From the NCBI GenBank assembly GCA_016712675.1, contig JADJQR010000001.1, positions 3,038,001-3,102,000 of the forward strand: a stretch of 64,000 bases of DNA. The letters are read 5' to 3'. The stretch is from a bacterium (GTDB taxonomy: Bacteria > Krumholzibacteriota > Krumholzibacteriia > LZORAL124-64-63). A model generated the notes under the pieces. It was not told the DNA's origin. It worked only from the letters and a program-made list of their open reading frames with translations, and made no database searches. Of this stretch, positions 7,471 through 15,998 are shown one piece after another (the stretch's first letter is position 1; every line of letters begins with the position of its first letter). The position numbers and the translations under genes were made by a program.

Positions 7471-9435
7471 ATGACAGATCGACAGGGACGATGGACCGCG
7501 ACCGCCCTGTGCGCGTTGGTCACCTGGTTGCTGCTGACGCCCGCGACGGCGGCCGCCGCCCCGGACTGGTCGTTGGAAACCCCGGCGGGCATTCGTGTCT
7601 CCTTCGCGGAGGAACTCGCCCGCGGTCCGGTGGTCGTCTCGTTCTGGGCCACGTGGTGCAAGCCATGCCTGAAGGAGCTGCCGCACCTCGAGGCCTTGGC
7701 CACGCACTACGAGGGACGCGTGACGTTCCTGGCCGTCAACACGGACGATCCCAAAAGCGTCGCCAAGGTGGAGCCGCTGGTCCGCGCCCGCGGCTGGACC
7801 CACCTGAAGGTGCTGCTGGATCCGGCCGCCACGGTGCAGCAGCTGCTGCAGGTCGACGCGATGCCCTACCTGCTGCTCTACGCACCGGACGGCGGCGAGG
7901 CCTACCGGCACACGGGTTATGCCGAGGGCGACCAGGAGCGCCTGCGCGCTGAGATCGAGGCCGTGCTCGCCGGTCCCAAGTCGGCCAACCGGTCGGCCAA
8001 CAGGTCGGCCAACCGGTCGGCGCCGGCGGGCGAGGCGGGCGAGGCCGGCGAACTGACCATCAGCGACCGGTACGAGTACTCGTATGCCACGGGGACCCGG
8101 CGCGAGATCGTCGAGAACTGGCTCGATGTCGCGTGGGCGCGCGGGCCGGTCCGCGCGGGGCTGACACTCAACTCGCAGGTTCCCGGCGAGGAGCAGCGCC
8201 GCCGCAACGAGATCACGCACCGCTGGTTCGAATTGACGCACGATGATATCACCGTCCGCGCCGGCCACTTCCTGGGCCTGTTCGGGCGCGGGATGATCTT
8301 CAACGCCTGGCAGGACCGCGACCTGCGCATTGACACGCACCTGGACGGCGTGATGGCCACCGCACGCCGGGGCCGCTTTGCCGCCACCGTGATGTCCGGC
8401 ACGCCCTCGCGGCGCGAGCTGGACGTGCGCGGGGCCGACCTCGAGTGGACGGCGGGGCGCGGGCTGCTGTGCGGCGCCTCGGGGCTGACCTGGCACAACT
8501 CCGCCAACGAAGGTGCCGACGCCGTCGATCGCGAATGGGCCGCCGCCTTCCGCCTGCGCCAGAGTCTGCCCCACGCCGACTGGTATGCGGAACTGGGTGG
8601 GCGCAACCGCTTCTCGCTGGACGCCTTCGACGATACCGATGACGGCGACCTGCGCGACGGCTGGGCCCTCTACGGCAACCTCAACCTCTACGGCGGACCG
8701 TTCACCGTCTCGTGGGAAGGCAGCGACTACCGTCGCTTCGAGTTGGTCTCGCAGGCGGACGGCGTGACGTCGCTGAACCGCCCGCCCGCGCTCGCGCGTG
8801 AATACACCTGGACGCTCTTCAACCGCGCCCCCCACTCGCTGAACGCCAATGACGAGACGGGGCACAACCTGGACATCTCCTGGCGCGGACCCGGCGCGCT
8901 GGAACTCCAGGCGCGCGCGGCCCGCCTTCGGCTCCACGACGGCCGCACGGTGCACGAGTCGGCCAGCCTGTCGGCGGAGCTGGGGCACTGGCTGGGGATC
9001 GGCCTGCAGGCGGCGCTCGGCTACCAGGACAGCGAGGGACAACGCCGGACGGCGGCGGTCGAGGCAAGCTGGCATGGCCCGGGAGGCGCGTCCTGGTCGC
9101 TGCAGGCCGAACACCAGCACGTGCGGGTCGGCGGCGGCGTGGGCTACGACCTTGGTGCCTACCACCAGCAGTGGTTCAAGCTCGAATGCGCAACACGTTC
9201 GCCTTGGCTGCTGGCGGCCATGCTCGAGACCAACGACAAGTACGCCGAACAGCGTTCGCCGAGCGAGGACGCCGGCCCCTTCCTGGCCGTGCAGGCGGCC
9301 CGGACGCTGGGCCGCGGGTCCACGCTGACGCTGTGGGCCGGCCGGCGGCAGGAAGGCTACCTCTGCTCGGGCGGCGTCTGCAAGTACGAGCCCGCGTTCA
9401 GCGGCGCCGAGCTCTACGGCACGCTGCGCTGGTGA
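7471..9435 (+). CDS. TlpA-type thioredoxin fused to a DUF6029-like outer-membrane beta-barrel
   Basis: A 654-residue exported fusion. A signal peptide (ALCALVTWLLLTPATAAAA) is followed by a TlpA-like thioredoxin domain with WATWCKPC near residue 60, a cis-proline loop (DAMPYLLLY) and YAEGDQERL. A linker of tandem SANR units and GEAGEAGE (about 170-190) leads to roughly 460 residues of alternating strands ending in an aromatic residue (LYGTLRW), typical of an outer-membrane barrel. RWFELTHDDITVRAGHFLG and LFGRGMIFNAWQDRDLRI resemble DUF6029. GGGGAG precedes the ATG at 7471; the coupled ATG at 7435 lacks this site and adds residues before the signal peptide. The protein would tether a reductase-like domain to the periplasmic face of the outer membrane. 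The substrate is unknown. Confidence 0.85.
   Translation: MTDRQGRWTATALCALVTWLLLTPATAAAAPDWSLETPAGIRVSFAEELARGPVVVSFWATWCKPCLKELPHLEALATHYEGRVTFLAVNTDDPKSVAKVEPLVRARGWTHLKVLLDPAATVQQLLQVDAMPYLLLYAPDGGEAYRHTGYAEGDQERLRAEIEAVLAGPKSANRSANRSANRSAPAGEAGEAGELTISDRYEYSYATGTRREIVENWLDVAWARGPVRAGLTLNSQVPGEEQRRRNEITHRWFELTHDDITVRAGHFLGLFGRGMIFNAWQDRDLRIDTHLDGVMATARRGRFAATVMSGTPSRRELDVRGADLEWTAGRGLLCGASGLTWHNSANEGADAVDREWAAAFRLRQSLPHADWYAELGGRNRFSLDAFDDTDDGDLRDGWALYGNLNLYGGPFTVSWEGSDYRRFELVSQADGVTSLNRPPALAREYTWTLFNRAPHSLNANDETGHNLDISWRGPGALELQARAARLRLHDGRTVHESASLSAELGHWLGIGLQAALGYQDSEGQRRTAAVEASWHGPGGASWSLQAEHQHVRVGGGVGYDLGAYHQQWFKLECATRSPWLLAAMLETNDKYAEQRSPSEDAGPFLAVQAARTLGRGSTLTLWAGRRQEGYLCSGGVCKYEPAFSGAELYGTLRW
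7980..8051 (+). repeat. In-frame tandem repeats encoding an SANR/GEA linker
   Basis: About three and a half copies of a 12-base unit (TCGGCCAACCGG with one variant base) encode SANRSANRSANRSA, directly followed by copies of a 9-base unit encoding GEAGEAGE. They lie exactly between the thioredoxin and barrel domains. A similar GEAGEAG string occurs in the DUF5916 gene near 28435. Confidence 0.85.
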
Positions 9436-9441
9436 CGGCGC

Positions 9442-11409
9442 TCAGCCGGGGATGCGCAATCGCGTGAAGGCCTCGTTCAGCGCGCCCACCGTGACGGCGT
9501 CGCGGCCTTCCATGTAGTAGCGAAGGACCGCGTCGGTGCCCGAGGCGCGCAGCTCGAACCACAGGCCGGCGAACTCGATGAGCGTGCCGTCCCCCGCGCG
9601 GTAGGCGCGAACCACCGCCGGCAGGTCGACGCCCGCAGGCAGGGCCGCCCGCAGTGACGCCGCCACCGCGGCCGGTTCGCGGCCCTCGAGCGCCGCGAAG
9701 AACGCCACCGCGGCCTCCTTGCGCGCGTTGCCGGCGGCCTGGGCCGCGGTGCGCGCCTCACCCTTGAGCGACTCGTCGAAGAGCGTCAGGTCGCGCCTCT
9801 CGTAGAAGCGGTACGTCGTCTCGTAGCGATCCAGCGCGGACAGGTACCAGCCGGCGAAGCTGCCCCCCTCGGCGTGCAGGCGCGCCGCCAGGCACAGGGC
9901 CAGGACGCCGATCTGCATCGCGTCCTTCTCCTTCGGGGCCAGGCTGCGACGGGCGCCGTGCCGGCTGGCCACCGGCTCGGCGAATCCCAGCGCGGCGCCG
10001 CCGCTCTCCTCGGCCATCATCAGCAGCCGCGGGCGCGGGCCGAACGCCACCTCGCGGCCGGTCACGTCGCGCGCCGTGGCCGTGGCCGCGCCGGCGGCGG
10101 TCTGCTGTTCGAGACTCCCCACCAGCTCGGCGAAGTACTTGAAGCCCACCGGCACCTGGAACACAGGGAGGTTGGCGCCGGTGCGCCGGGCACAGACCTC
10201 GGCCACCTCGCCGATGCTGCGGCTGGTCGGGAACGTCGTGGCGGTGATCCAGCCGTGCCGGTCCAGGGCGCCGTCGGCCTGCAGGCCCTCCAGCCGGAGC
10301 GCCGTGAGCATGAAGTAGATCTGGTTGGGCTTGAAGAAGACCAGGCAGCGGCCCTCGTCCAGCGGGTCGACCTCCAGGCCCGCCGCCGCCGCCGGGCCGG
10401 CCAACGCCGCCGGCGCCGTGGTCACCATGTTGAAGCGGTCGCCGTCGGGGTCCCAGATGAAGAAGACGGCGCACTGCCCGCGTCGGAGCAGGTCCTGCGC
10501 CCCCACATGCTTGTAGACCTGCCATTTCCCAGGGTCCACGCCATGGTTGACGCCGTCCAGCTGGCCGATCCCGTGGTAGTCGCTGTGCTCCGGTTCGTGC
10601 GTGAAGAAAACGGCTCCCGCGGACGACACGTCGACGGCGCAGTCGATGCCCAGCCGCGCGAACACGCGCCGCGCCGTCGCCCCCATCGAGCCGCCCTCGG
10701 TGCAGAAGCCGGCGCGGAAGCCGGCCAGGGCCGCCGTCGACACGGCCGCCAGCAGCGGCGCCGGCACCACCTGCCGCAGCACGTCGACGTAGTCAGCGAC
10801 GGGATCGAAGTCGCGCCGGATGAGCGGGTCATCCGCCGCCGCCAGCTCGATGACCACGCCGTCGCCCGCCGCCGCCGCCACCAGTGCGCGCACACCCTGC
10901 TCGATCAGGGGCGCCATCTCGATCAGCTGGCCGCCGTCGCCGTCCATGGGCTTCCAGCCGCCCTTGTAGCTCTGGCTGTGGGAGGCGGTGAAGTTCTCGC
11001 CGCCGTCCAGTTCGTCGAAGAAGACGCCGAAGGACGACAGCCAGATCGGCGTCGTGCGCATGCCGGCCGGTCTCAGGTGCACGCGCAGCCCATGCGCGGC
11101 GTAGATGCGCGAGGCCAGGTCGATCAGCTCCTGCGTGTGCGGACGCACTTCCCCACCCACGTGCAGGGCTTGCAGCCCGCGTTCCACCGCCAGGCGCGCG
11201 CGCGCTTCCAGGAAGACCGCCGCGGTCAGCGCGTTGAACGGCACGCCGAGATTGAAGAAGTCGGCCGGGTCCAGCAGGTCGCGATAGCCCGCGGTGCCCA
11301 GCTTGAACTGGGCGGCCCAGGCCGGCAGCTTCGCGGCGGCACAGAGGGCGGCGTCCAGGCGGATCGATTCCCGCCGGGTGGCGAACGGCGTGTGGAACGT
11401 GGTGGACAT
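9442..11409 (-). CDS. Phosphoglucomutase/phosphomannomutase family protein
   Basis: A 655-residue member of the alpha-D-phosphohexomutase superfamily, which moves phosphate between C1 and C6 of hexoses. The phosphoserine loop is TASHS near residue 142 (usually TASHN), the metal loop DPDGDR near 318 and the sugar-binding loop EESGG near 468. The N-terminus has KLGTAGYRDL, the usual TSGxRG-like strand. The length is about 100 residues over bacterial ManB/AlgC and 60-100 over typical Pgm. It ends six bases from the convergent barrel gene. The ATG at 11409 begins the recognisable domain; the longer upstream frame is antisense to the next gene. Substrate choice (glucose, mannose or other) cannot be read from sequence alone. 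Confidence 0.88.
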   Translation of the reverse strand: MSTTFHTPFATRRESIRLDAALCAAAKLPAWAAQFKLGTAGYRDLLDPADFFNLGVPFNALTAAVFLEARARLAVERGLQALHVGGEVRPHTQELIDLASRIYAAHGLRVHLRPAGMRTTPIWLSSFGVFFDELDGGENFTASHSQSYKGGWKPMDGDGGQLIEMAPLIEQGVRALVAAAAGDGVVIELAAADDPLIRRDFDPVADYVDVLRQVVPAPLLAAVSTAALAGFRAGFCTEGGSMGATARRVFARLGIDCAVDVSSAGAVFFTHEPEHSDYHGIGQLDGVNHGVDPGKWQVYKHVGAQDLLRRGQCAVFFIWDPDGDRFNMVTTAPAALAGPAAAAGLEVDPLDEGRCLVFFKPNQIYFMLTALRLEGLQADGALDRHGWITATTFPTSRSIGEVAEVCARRTGANLPVFQVPVGFKYFAELVGSLEQQTAAGAATATARDVTGREVAFGPRPRLLMMAEESGGAALGFAEPVASRHGARRSLAPKEKDAMQIGVLALCLAARLHAEGGSFAGWYLSALDRYETTYRFYERRDLTLFDESLKGEARTAAQAAGNARKEAAVAFFAALEGREPAAVAASLRAALPAGVDLPAVVRAYRAGDGTLIEFAGLWFELRASGTDAVLRYYMEGRDAVTVGALNEAFTRLRIPG

Positions 11410-11467
11410 GGCGCGGACTCCCAGGCGGGACGGGTGAAACGGGCGCGTGCCGTGGCGATGCCGGGGG

Positions 11468-11496
11468 AATATAGCGGACCCGGGGCGGGCCACCAA
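11468..11496 (-). promoter_or_regulatory. Predicted promoter of the phosphohexomutase gene
   Basis: On the minus strand TTGGTG (11496-11491), 17 bases and TATATT (11473-11468) precede the mutase start by about 50 bases. The -35 is weak, the -10 strong and unusually AT-rich for this DNA. Confidence 0.5.
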
Positions 11497-11513
11497 GCGC
11501 GCGGATCGCGCGC
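11497..11513 (-). terminator. GC hairpin just after the soluble hybrid kinase gene
   Basis: GCGCGCG and CGCGCGC arms of seven bases around a GAT loop begin three bases after the kinase stop codon. No T-run follows, so intrinsic termination is uncertain; the hairpin may stabilise the 3' end. Confidence 0.4.
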
Positions 11514-11516
11514 GAT

Positions 11517-12779
11517 TCAGGCCGGCTGCGTCGCCGCGGAGCACCACCGGCGCAACGAAGCCGTGAGGTCGGCAGAGCGCACCGGCTTGGCCAGGTGGTC
11601 GTCCATGCCGGCCTCCAGGCAGGCTTCGCGATCGCCAGGCATGGCATTGGCCGTCAGCGCGACGATCGGCACGCGCGGTCCATCGCCCTCCTGCCGGCGG
11701 ATGACCTGCGCGGCCTGCAACCCGTCCATGACCGGCATCTGCAGGTCCATGAAGATGATGTCGTAGCTGCGTTCCCTTGCCAGCAGGACGGCTTCCGCCC
11801 CGTTGCCCGCGACGTCGACGCGGCACCCCGCGCGCGCGAGGATGCGTTCGGCAAGCGCGCAGTTGACGGGGTTGTCCTCGACCAGAAGGACGATGGCGCC
11901 GTCGCCGTCGGAACGCCGAACCGGCTCGGCGGCTCCGTGCACCGCGACGCGATCGGTGACAGCCGGTCCGCCCACCGGCAGCTCCACCCGGAAGTGGAAG
12001 GCCGCGCCCTTGCCGTAAACGCTGGAGACGCCCAGCGCACCGCCCATCAGCCGCGCCAGCCCCTGGCACAGGCAGAGCCCGAGCCCGGTGCCCCCGTGCG
12101 CGCGGGAGGCGCTGGCGTCCGCCTGTGCGAACAGCGCGAAGATGCGCTCGAGGTCCTCCGGCCGCACGCCCGGGCCGCTGTCGCGCACACTGATGGTCAG
12201 GTCGCAGGTTCCACCCGGTCCGGCCGTCACATGCAGCGAGACGTCCACCGCGCCAGTGTCCGTGAACTTCACGGCGTTATCGACCAGATGCGCCACGACC
12301 TGGCCGAAGCGCAACCGGTCGCCCACGACCATCAGCGGTGGCCCCTCCTCGCCGGTCAGGGACAGCGCCAGGCCCTTGCAGGCGGCCGCGGGCCCGTAGC
12401 ACGCCACGGCGTCGGCCAGGGCCGCGCGCGCGTCGAAGGACCCCGAATTGAGTTCGAGCCGGCCGGCATCCAGCAGCGCGGCATCCAGGACGCATTCCAC
12501 CAGTTGCACCATGCCAAGCGCTGACCGGTGGATGATGTCCAGATAGCCCTGCGCCGCCGTGTCCAGCTCCAGCTGCTGGGCCAGTTCGGAAGCCGCGACC
12601 AGCCCGTTGAGCGGCGTGCGCAGCTCATGGCTCATGTTCGCCAGGAACTGCTGCTTCGCGGCGACGGCATGCCGGACCAGGGCCTCGGCGTCCTGGCGGG
12701 CGGCCATCTCGAGAGCCAGGTTCCGCTCGAGTTCGGCCAGGCGGTTCCGCAGGTCCCTGTCGCTGTCCACGGTCATCAT
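11517..12779 (-). CDS. Soluble hybrid histidine kinase with C-terminal receiver
   Basis: A 420-residue hybrid kinase without a sensor or membrane domain. Residues 1-35 form a charged helix (RNRLAELERNLALEMAARQDAE) likely to be a coiled coil. HisKA has SHELRTPLNG with His near 51; the ATPase domain has DNAVKFTDTG, DSGPGV and GGTGLGL; the receiver (about 290-415) has the acceptor Asp near 343 (IIFMDLQMPVMDG) and the conserved LAKP lysine. Such kinases usually take signals from a partner protein and pass phosphate to a separate HPt protein, neither of which is adjacent. Tandem ATG codons at 12779 and 12776 follow GGCGAGG with unusually short spacing, so the exact start is uncertain by one codon. 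Confidence 0.88.
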   Translation of the reverse strand: MMTVDSDRDLRNRLAELERNLALEMAARQDAEALVRHAVAAKQQFLANMSHELRTPLNGLVAASELAQQLELDTAAQGYLDIIHRSALGMVQLVECVLDAALLDAGRLELNSGSFDARAALADAVACYGPAAACKGLALSLTGEEGPPLMVVGDRLRFGQVVAHLVDNAVKFTDTGAVDVSLHVTAGPGGTCDLTISVRDSGPGVRPEDLERIFALFAQADASASRAHGGTGLGLCLCQGLARLMGGALGVSSVYGKGAAFHFRVELPVGGPAVTDRVAVHGAAEPVRRSDGDGAIVLLVEDNPVNCALAERILARAGCRVDVAGNGAEAVLLARERSYDIIFMDLQMPVMDGLQAAQVIRRQEGDGPRVPIVALTANAMPGDREACLEAGMDDHLAKPVRSADLTASLRRWCSAATQPA

Positions 12780-12866
12780 CCTCGCCGGCCCGGGCGTCCA
12801 AGGTGCGCACGGCGTTGCTCGGGAACCCGGCAGGCTCCGCGGCGGACCATCCGTGCAATCGTAAGG

Positions 12867-12884
12867 ATCGGCCGTACGGGCGAT
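12867..12884. repeat. Imperfect 18-bp palindrome between kinase and lemA genes
   Basis: ATCG and CGAT outer arms flank a perfect CCGTACGG core (12872-12879) with one mismatch on each side. It lies after the lemA stop codon and upstream of the kinase start, so it may be an operator or a small 3' hairpin. Confidence 0.35.
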
Positions 12885-12900
12885 GTAATGAGTAAAATCT

Positions 12901-13461
12901 TTAGTCTATGAAGGTGACGTCGACGGCCTGGCGGACAGCGGCCTTCTCGACCTCGAAGAACTCGACCGCACCGAAGCCGGCCATGGAGGCCACGAGGTTG
13001 CTGGGGAACACCGCCACCCGCGTGTTGAGGTCGCGCACGTTCGCATTGAAGAAGCGACGGGCGGCCTGGATGCGATCCTCGGTGTTGGCCAGCTCGTGCT
13101 GCAGCTGCAGGAAGTGCGCGCTGGCCTTCAGGTCCGGATAGCCCTCCGCGACCGCCAGCAGGCGGTCGACGCTGGCGGTGAGTTCCCGTTCCTGGACCGC
13201 CTGCTCGCCGGGCGTGCCGCCGGAGGTCGCGGCGCGGTCCCGCGCCCTGACCACCGCTTCCAGGACGCGGCTCTCGTGCGCCGCGTAGCCCTTCACCGCG
13301 TCGACCAGGTTCGGGATCAGGTCGTAGCGACGGCGCAGTTCGGTATCGATGCCGGACCACGACTCGTCCACCTGCTGGCGCAACCTCACCATCGCGTTGT
13401 AGGTCAGGATGAACCAGCCGAGCACCAGGGCAGGCGGGATCAGGAACACCCAGGCGCTCAT
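12901..13461 (-). CDS. lemA: LemA family protein
   Basis: A 186-residue LemA protein: one N-terminal membrane segment (VFLIPPALVLGWFILTY) followed by the conserved helical domain (LRQQVDESWSGIDTELRRR, YDLIPNLVDAVKGYAAHE, DLNTRVAVFPSNLVA). LemA proteins are anchored with a short periplasmic N-terminus and a cytoplasmic four-helix domain; their biochemical role is unsettled. The ATG overlaps the stop of the upstream membrane-protein gene in ATGA, so the two are coupled. LemA genes often sit beside a TPM or membrane protein; here the partner is a 226-residue protein of unknown family. Confidence 0.93.
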   Translation of the reverse strand: MSAWVFLIPPALVLGWFILTYNAMVRLRQQVDESWSGIDTELRRRYDLIPNLVDAVKGYAAHESRVLEAVVRARDRAATSGGTPGEQAVQERELTASVDRLLAVAEGYPDLKASAHFLQLQHELANTEDRIQAARRFFNANVRDLNTRVAVFPSNLVASMAGFGAVEFFEVEKAAVRQAVDVTFID

Positions 13462-14138
13462 GTCGATTCTCCCTTCTGCTGGCGCACGACGAACGCAGGG
13501 ATGTGCTCGCGCACGCCCTGCAGCAGCCTCACGGCCTGCTCGTAGTGCGGTACCCCGGCGTAGCCACGCCGGAAGACCGCGATCTCGTGGCTGCCCATTT
13601 CCAGCGCCATGGAGGCCGGTGCCTCCAGCAGGAACGCCATCATCCGCGTATCGATGACGTCGTAGGCCCACTTGCGGTCGTCCGCCGACACGTGGAAACG
13701 GGCGCTGAACTCGGCCGACTCGAAGTCGATGTCGTCATGCCCGAGGAACTCCCCCACCTTGTCGAATGCGTGCTCGGGCCGGATGCGCAGCGGACGCACC
13801 GGGAACGGCAGATCCAGGACCGCCACGCCGTAACGGTGCGTGGTCCGGTTCTTCCCCTGGCCGGTCACGTAGCGGTAGTCGAACAGGGCCAGCGGCTGCC
13901 CGTCCAGTTCACCCCGCACCAGGCATCCGCACCGCCGCGAATGGCCCCGCTGCAGGAGCGCCAGCGCCGGGTGCTCATGCAGCGGTCCGCCCTCGCCGCC
14001 GGGCCACACGCGCCAGCCGCGCGCGAAGGCCCACGCCCGGATCGCCTCCTGCCGCTTCTGGTCCTGCAGCCAGGCCCAGATGCCGAAGGCCACCAGCCCG
14101 GCCAGCACCAGCAGGAAGATCCAGGGCTGCGGCGTCAT
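13458..14138 (-). CDS. Membrane-anchored protein of unknown function, coupled to LemA
   Basis: A 226-residue protein with one N-terminal membrane segment (PWIFLLVLAGLVAFGIWAWL) and a cytoplasmic-looking domain. The domain has LALLQRGHSRRCGCLVRGEL, ALFDYRYVTGQGKNRTTHRY and GVAVLDLPFPVRPLRIRPE, and ends in a segment rich in acidic and aromatic residues. The pattern of a strand with a parsed RYxxxxGKxRxTHRY motif resembles DUF3137-type LemA neighbours, but I cannot assign the family firmly. It is translationally coupled to lemA (ATGA) and begins eight bases after the AtuA-like gene ends, so all three probably share a transcript. Confidence 0.78.
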   Translation of the reverse strand: MTPQPWIFLLVLAGLVAFGIWAWLQDQKRQEAIRAWAFARGWRVWPGGEGGPLHEHPALALLQRGHSRRCGCLVRGELDGQPLALFDYRYVTGQGKNRTTHRYGVAVLDLPFPVRPLRIRPEHAFDKVGEFLGHDDIDFESAEFSARFHVSADDRKWAYDVIDTRMMAFLLEAPASMALEMGSHEIAVFRRGYAGVPHYEQAVRLLQGVREHIPAFVVRQQKGEST

Positions 14139-14146
14139 CGCGCTCC

Positions 14147-15943
14147 TCAGTCCAGCCCGCGCAGCAGCGAGGCGGGCACCTGCACTTCCATCTGCAGCAG
14201 CGCCTGGCTCAGGGTCTTGCCCTGCGGGTCGACCAGCAGGCTGGTCGTGCCGCCGCCGCCAAGCGCGCCCTCGAGCAGGAAGTTGAACCCCTCGAGGTTG
14301 TCCAGCCGGTGGCGCGTGACCGGGCCCCTGACCATCGGCCCGAAGAACCGCTTCACGCGCGCCGCCGTCAGGTACCCGGCCAGCCACTCGTAGATTCGCG
14401 GCGATCGCGCCAGCAGGCCGATGTTCGAGGTGTCGCCCTTGTCGCCACTGCGCGCGTAGGCCAGCCGGCGCAGCGTCACCGTGCGCAGCGCTCCCTTGGG
14501 CTGCGCACGCGGCAGGGAACGCGGACGGATGCCGCTGCGGGCCGGCTCCCCTCCGTCCCCGCGGACCGGGAACTCGATGCGCCGCCACGTTTCGTCGCCG
14601 TCGGGTACCAGCACCGCCACTTCGGCCGCGACGCGGTCGCGCCTCAGCAGTGCCGGCCAGTACGCCACGACCTGCTGGGCGCGCGGCCGGCCGCGCGTCG
14701 ACACCGCCATGCCCGACGGTCCGGCCAGGATCAGCGCCGGCAGCGCCTTGGCGAAGTCCTCCAGTTTCGCGGGATCAGGGTCGGCGGCCCCGAAGCGCAG
14801 GTAGATCCCGTCCGGCTCGCCGTGCGCGATCTGCGGCGGCCAGATGCCGCCGGCGCCGACCAGCGCCGTGTGCGTCTTCGCGAAGCGGTGCCCGGCCTTC
14901 CGCCAGAAGACGTCCGTGACCACCTTCGCCTTGGCCCGCACGTCCGGCCCGCTCAGCAGCACCTCGCCCTCGGCCTTCCAGCCGTCCTCGTAGGCCATGG
15001 AGACCTTGAAGCGCTCGGGTGCCGGACCGCCGCGCACGCCGCTGACCGCCACGCGATCCCGGCCCAGCTCGCGCACCTCGATCGTGTCGAAGTACGCCAC
15101 GCCGTCCGGCGAGATGTACTGCCCGGGATCACCCATCTCGTAGACGAGCTGCTCCTTCACGGTCTTGACGCTGACCAGGCCGCCGGTCCGCTTGTGCTTG
15201 GTGACGACAAAGGTGCCGTCGGCCGCCATCTCGATGATGGGGTAGCCGATGTCGCGGAAGCTGCGCACCTCGTGCCAGTCGGTGAGGTTGCCGCCGCTGG
15301 CCTGCGCGCCGCATTCGATGATGTGCCCGGCCACGATGCCGGCGGCCAGGCGGTCCCAGTCGTCCATGGCCCAGCCGAACTCGTGGATCATGGGCGCCAG
15401 CGTGATGCCCGTGTCGGTGACGCGGCCGGTGACCACGATGTCGCAGCCCTCGGCCAGGGCGGCCACCACCGGCTCGGCCCCCAGGTAGACGTTGGCGGCG
15501 ATGACGCGGTCGCGCACCGGCGCGAACGGCGCGCCGGTCTCCATGTTCGTGAACGCCTCGCCGGCCGCACCCAGCTCGTCCAGGCGCCCGGCGATGTCGT
15601 CGCCCTGCACGACGCCCACCTTGAGCGACAGCCCCCGCTCGCGCACCATCGCCCGGATGCGGCGGCCGAGCCCCGCCGGATTGATCCCGCCGGCGTTGGT
15701 GATCACCTTGACGCCCGTCTCGGCGATGATGGGCAGGCAGGTCTCCAGCTGCGTCACGAAATCGCGCGCGTAGCCCAGTTCGGGGTTCTTCAGCTGCTGC
15801 TTGCGCAGGATCGACATCGTGATCTCGGCCAGGAAGTCCATCGTCACGTAGTCCAGCGGGCCGCCGGTCAGCTGCCGGCGCAGGGCATCCAGGTCGTCGC
15901 CCCAGTAGCCACCGGCGTTGGCGATGCGGATCGTCTTCTTCAA
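14147..15943 (-). CDS. AtuA-family (DUF1446) protein with C-terminal AtuA-like domain
   Basis: A 598-residue protein matching the acyclic terpene utilisation AtuA family: IRIANAGGYWGDD at the start, TNAGGINPAGLGRRIR near 85, VVTGRVTDTG near 170 and ECGAQASGGN near 210. The C-terminal 110 residues are the separate AtuA-like domain (LAYARSGDKGDTSNIGLLAR). AtuA takes part in citronellol/geraniol catabolism in Pseudomonas, but no other atu gene is nearby, so the substrate here is unknown and its place upstream of lemA is odd. No in-frame ATG precedes the conserved start; TTG at 15943 with GAAGGAGA seven bases upstream is the likely initiation codon. Confidence 0.88.
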   Translation of the reverse strand: MKKTIRIANAGGYWGDDLDALRRQLTGGPLDYVTMDFLAEITMSILRKQQLKNPELGYARDFVTQLETCLPIIAETGVKVITNAGGINPAGLGRRIRAMVRERGLSLKVGVVQGDDIAGRLDELGAAGEAFTNMETGAPFAPVRDRVIAANVYLGAEPVVAALAEGCDIVVTGRVTDTGITLAPMIHEFGWAMDDWDRLAAGIVAGHIIECGAQASGGNLTDWHEVRSFRDIGYPIIEMAADGTFVVTKHKRTGGLVSVKTVKEQLVYEMGDPGQYISPDGVAYFDTIEVRELGRDRVAVSGVRGGPAPERFKVSMAYEDGWKAEGEVLLSGPDVRAKAKVVTDVFWRKAGHRFAKTHTALVGAGGIWPPQIAHGEPDGIYLRFGAADPDPAKLEDFAKALPALILAGPSGMAVSTRGRPRAQQVVAYWPALLRRDRVAAEVAVLVPDGDETWRRIEFPVRGDGGEPARSGIRPRSLPRAQPKGALRTVTLRRLAYARSGDKGDTSNIGLLARSPRIYEWLAGYLTAARVKRFFGPMVRGPVTRHRLDNLEGFNFLLEGALGGGGTTSLLVDPQGKTLSQALLQMEVQVPASLLRGLD

Positions 15944-15998
15944 CGGGTCTCCTTCGGGGTCGCGGAGCCGGATCGAGGCGCTGCCGCGCAGACCGGGC

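Noticed and set aside
7980-8051. Possible CRISPR-like array
   Set aside because: The units are 9 and 12 bases, contiguous and in frame within a coding region, with no spacers and no cas genes.
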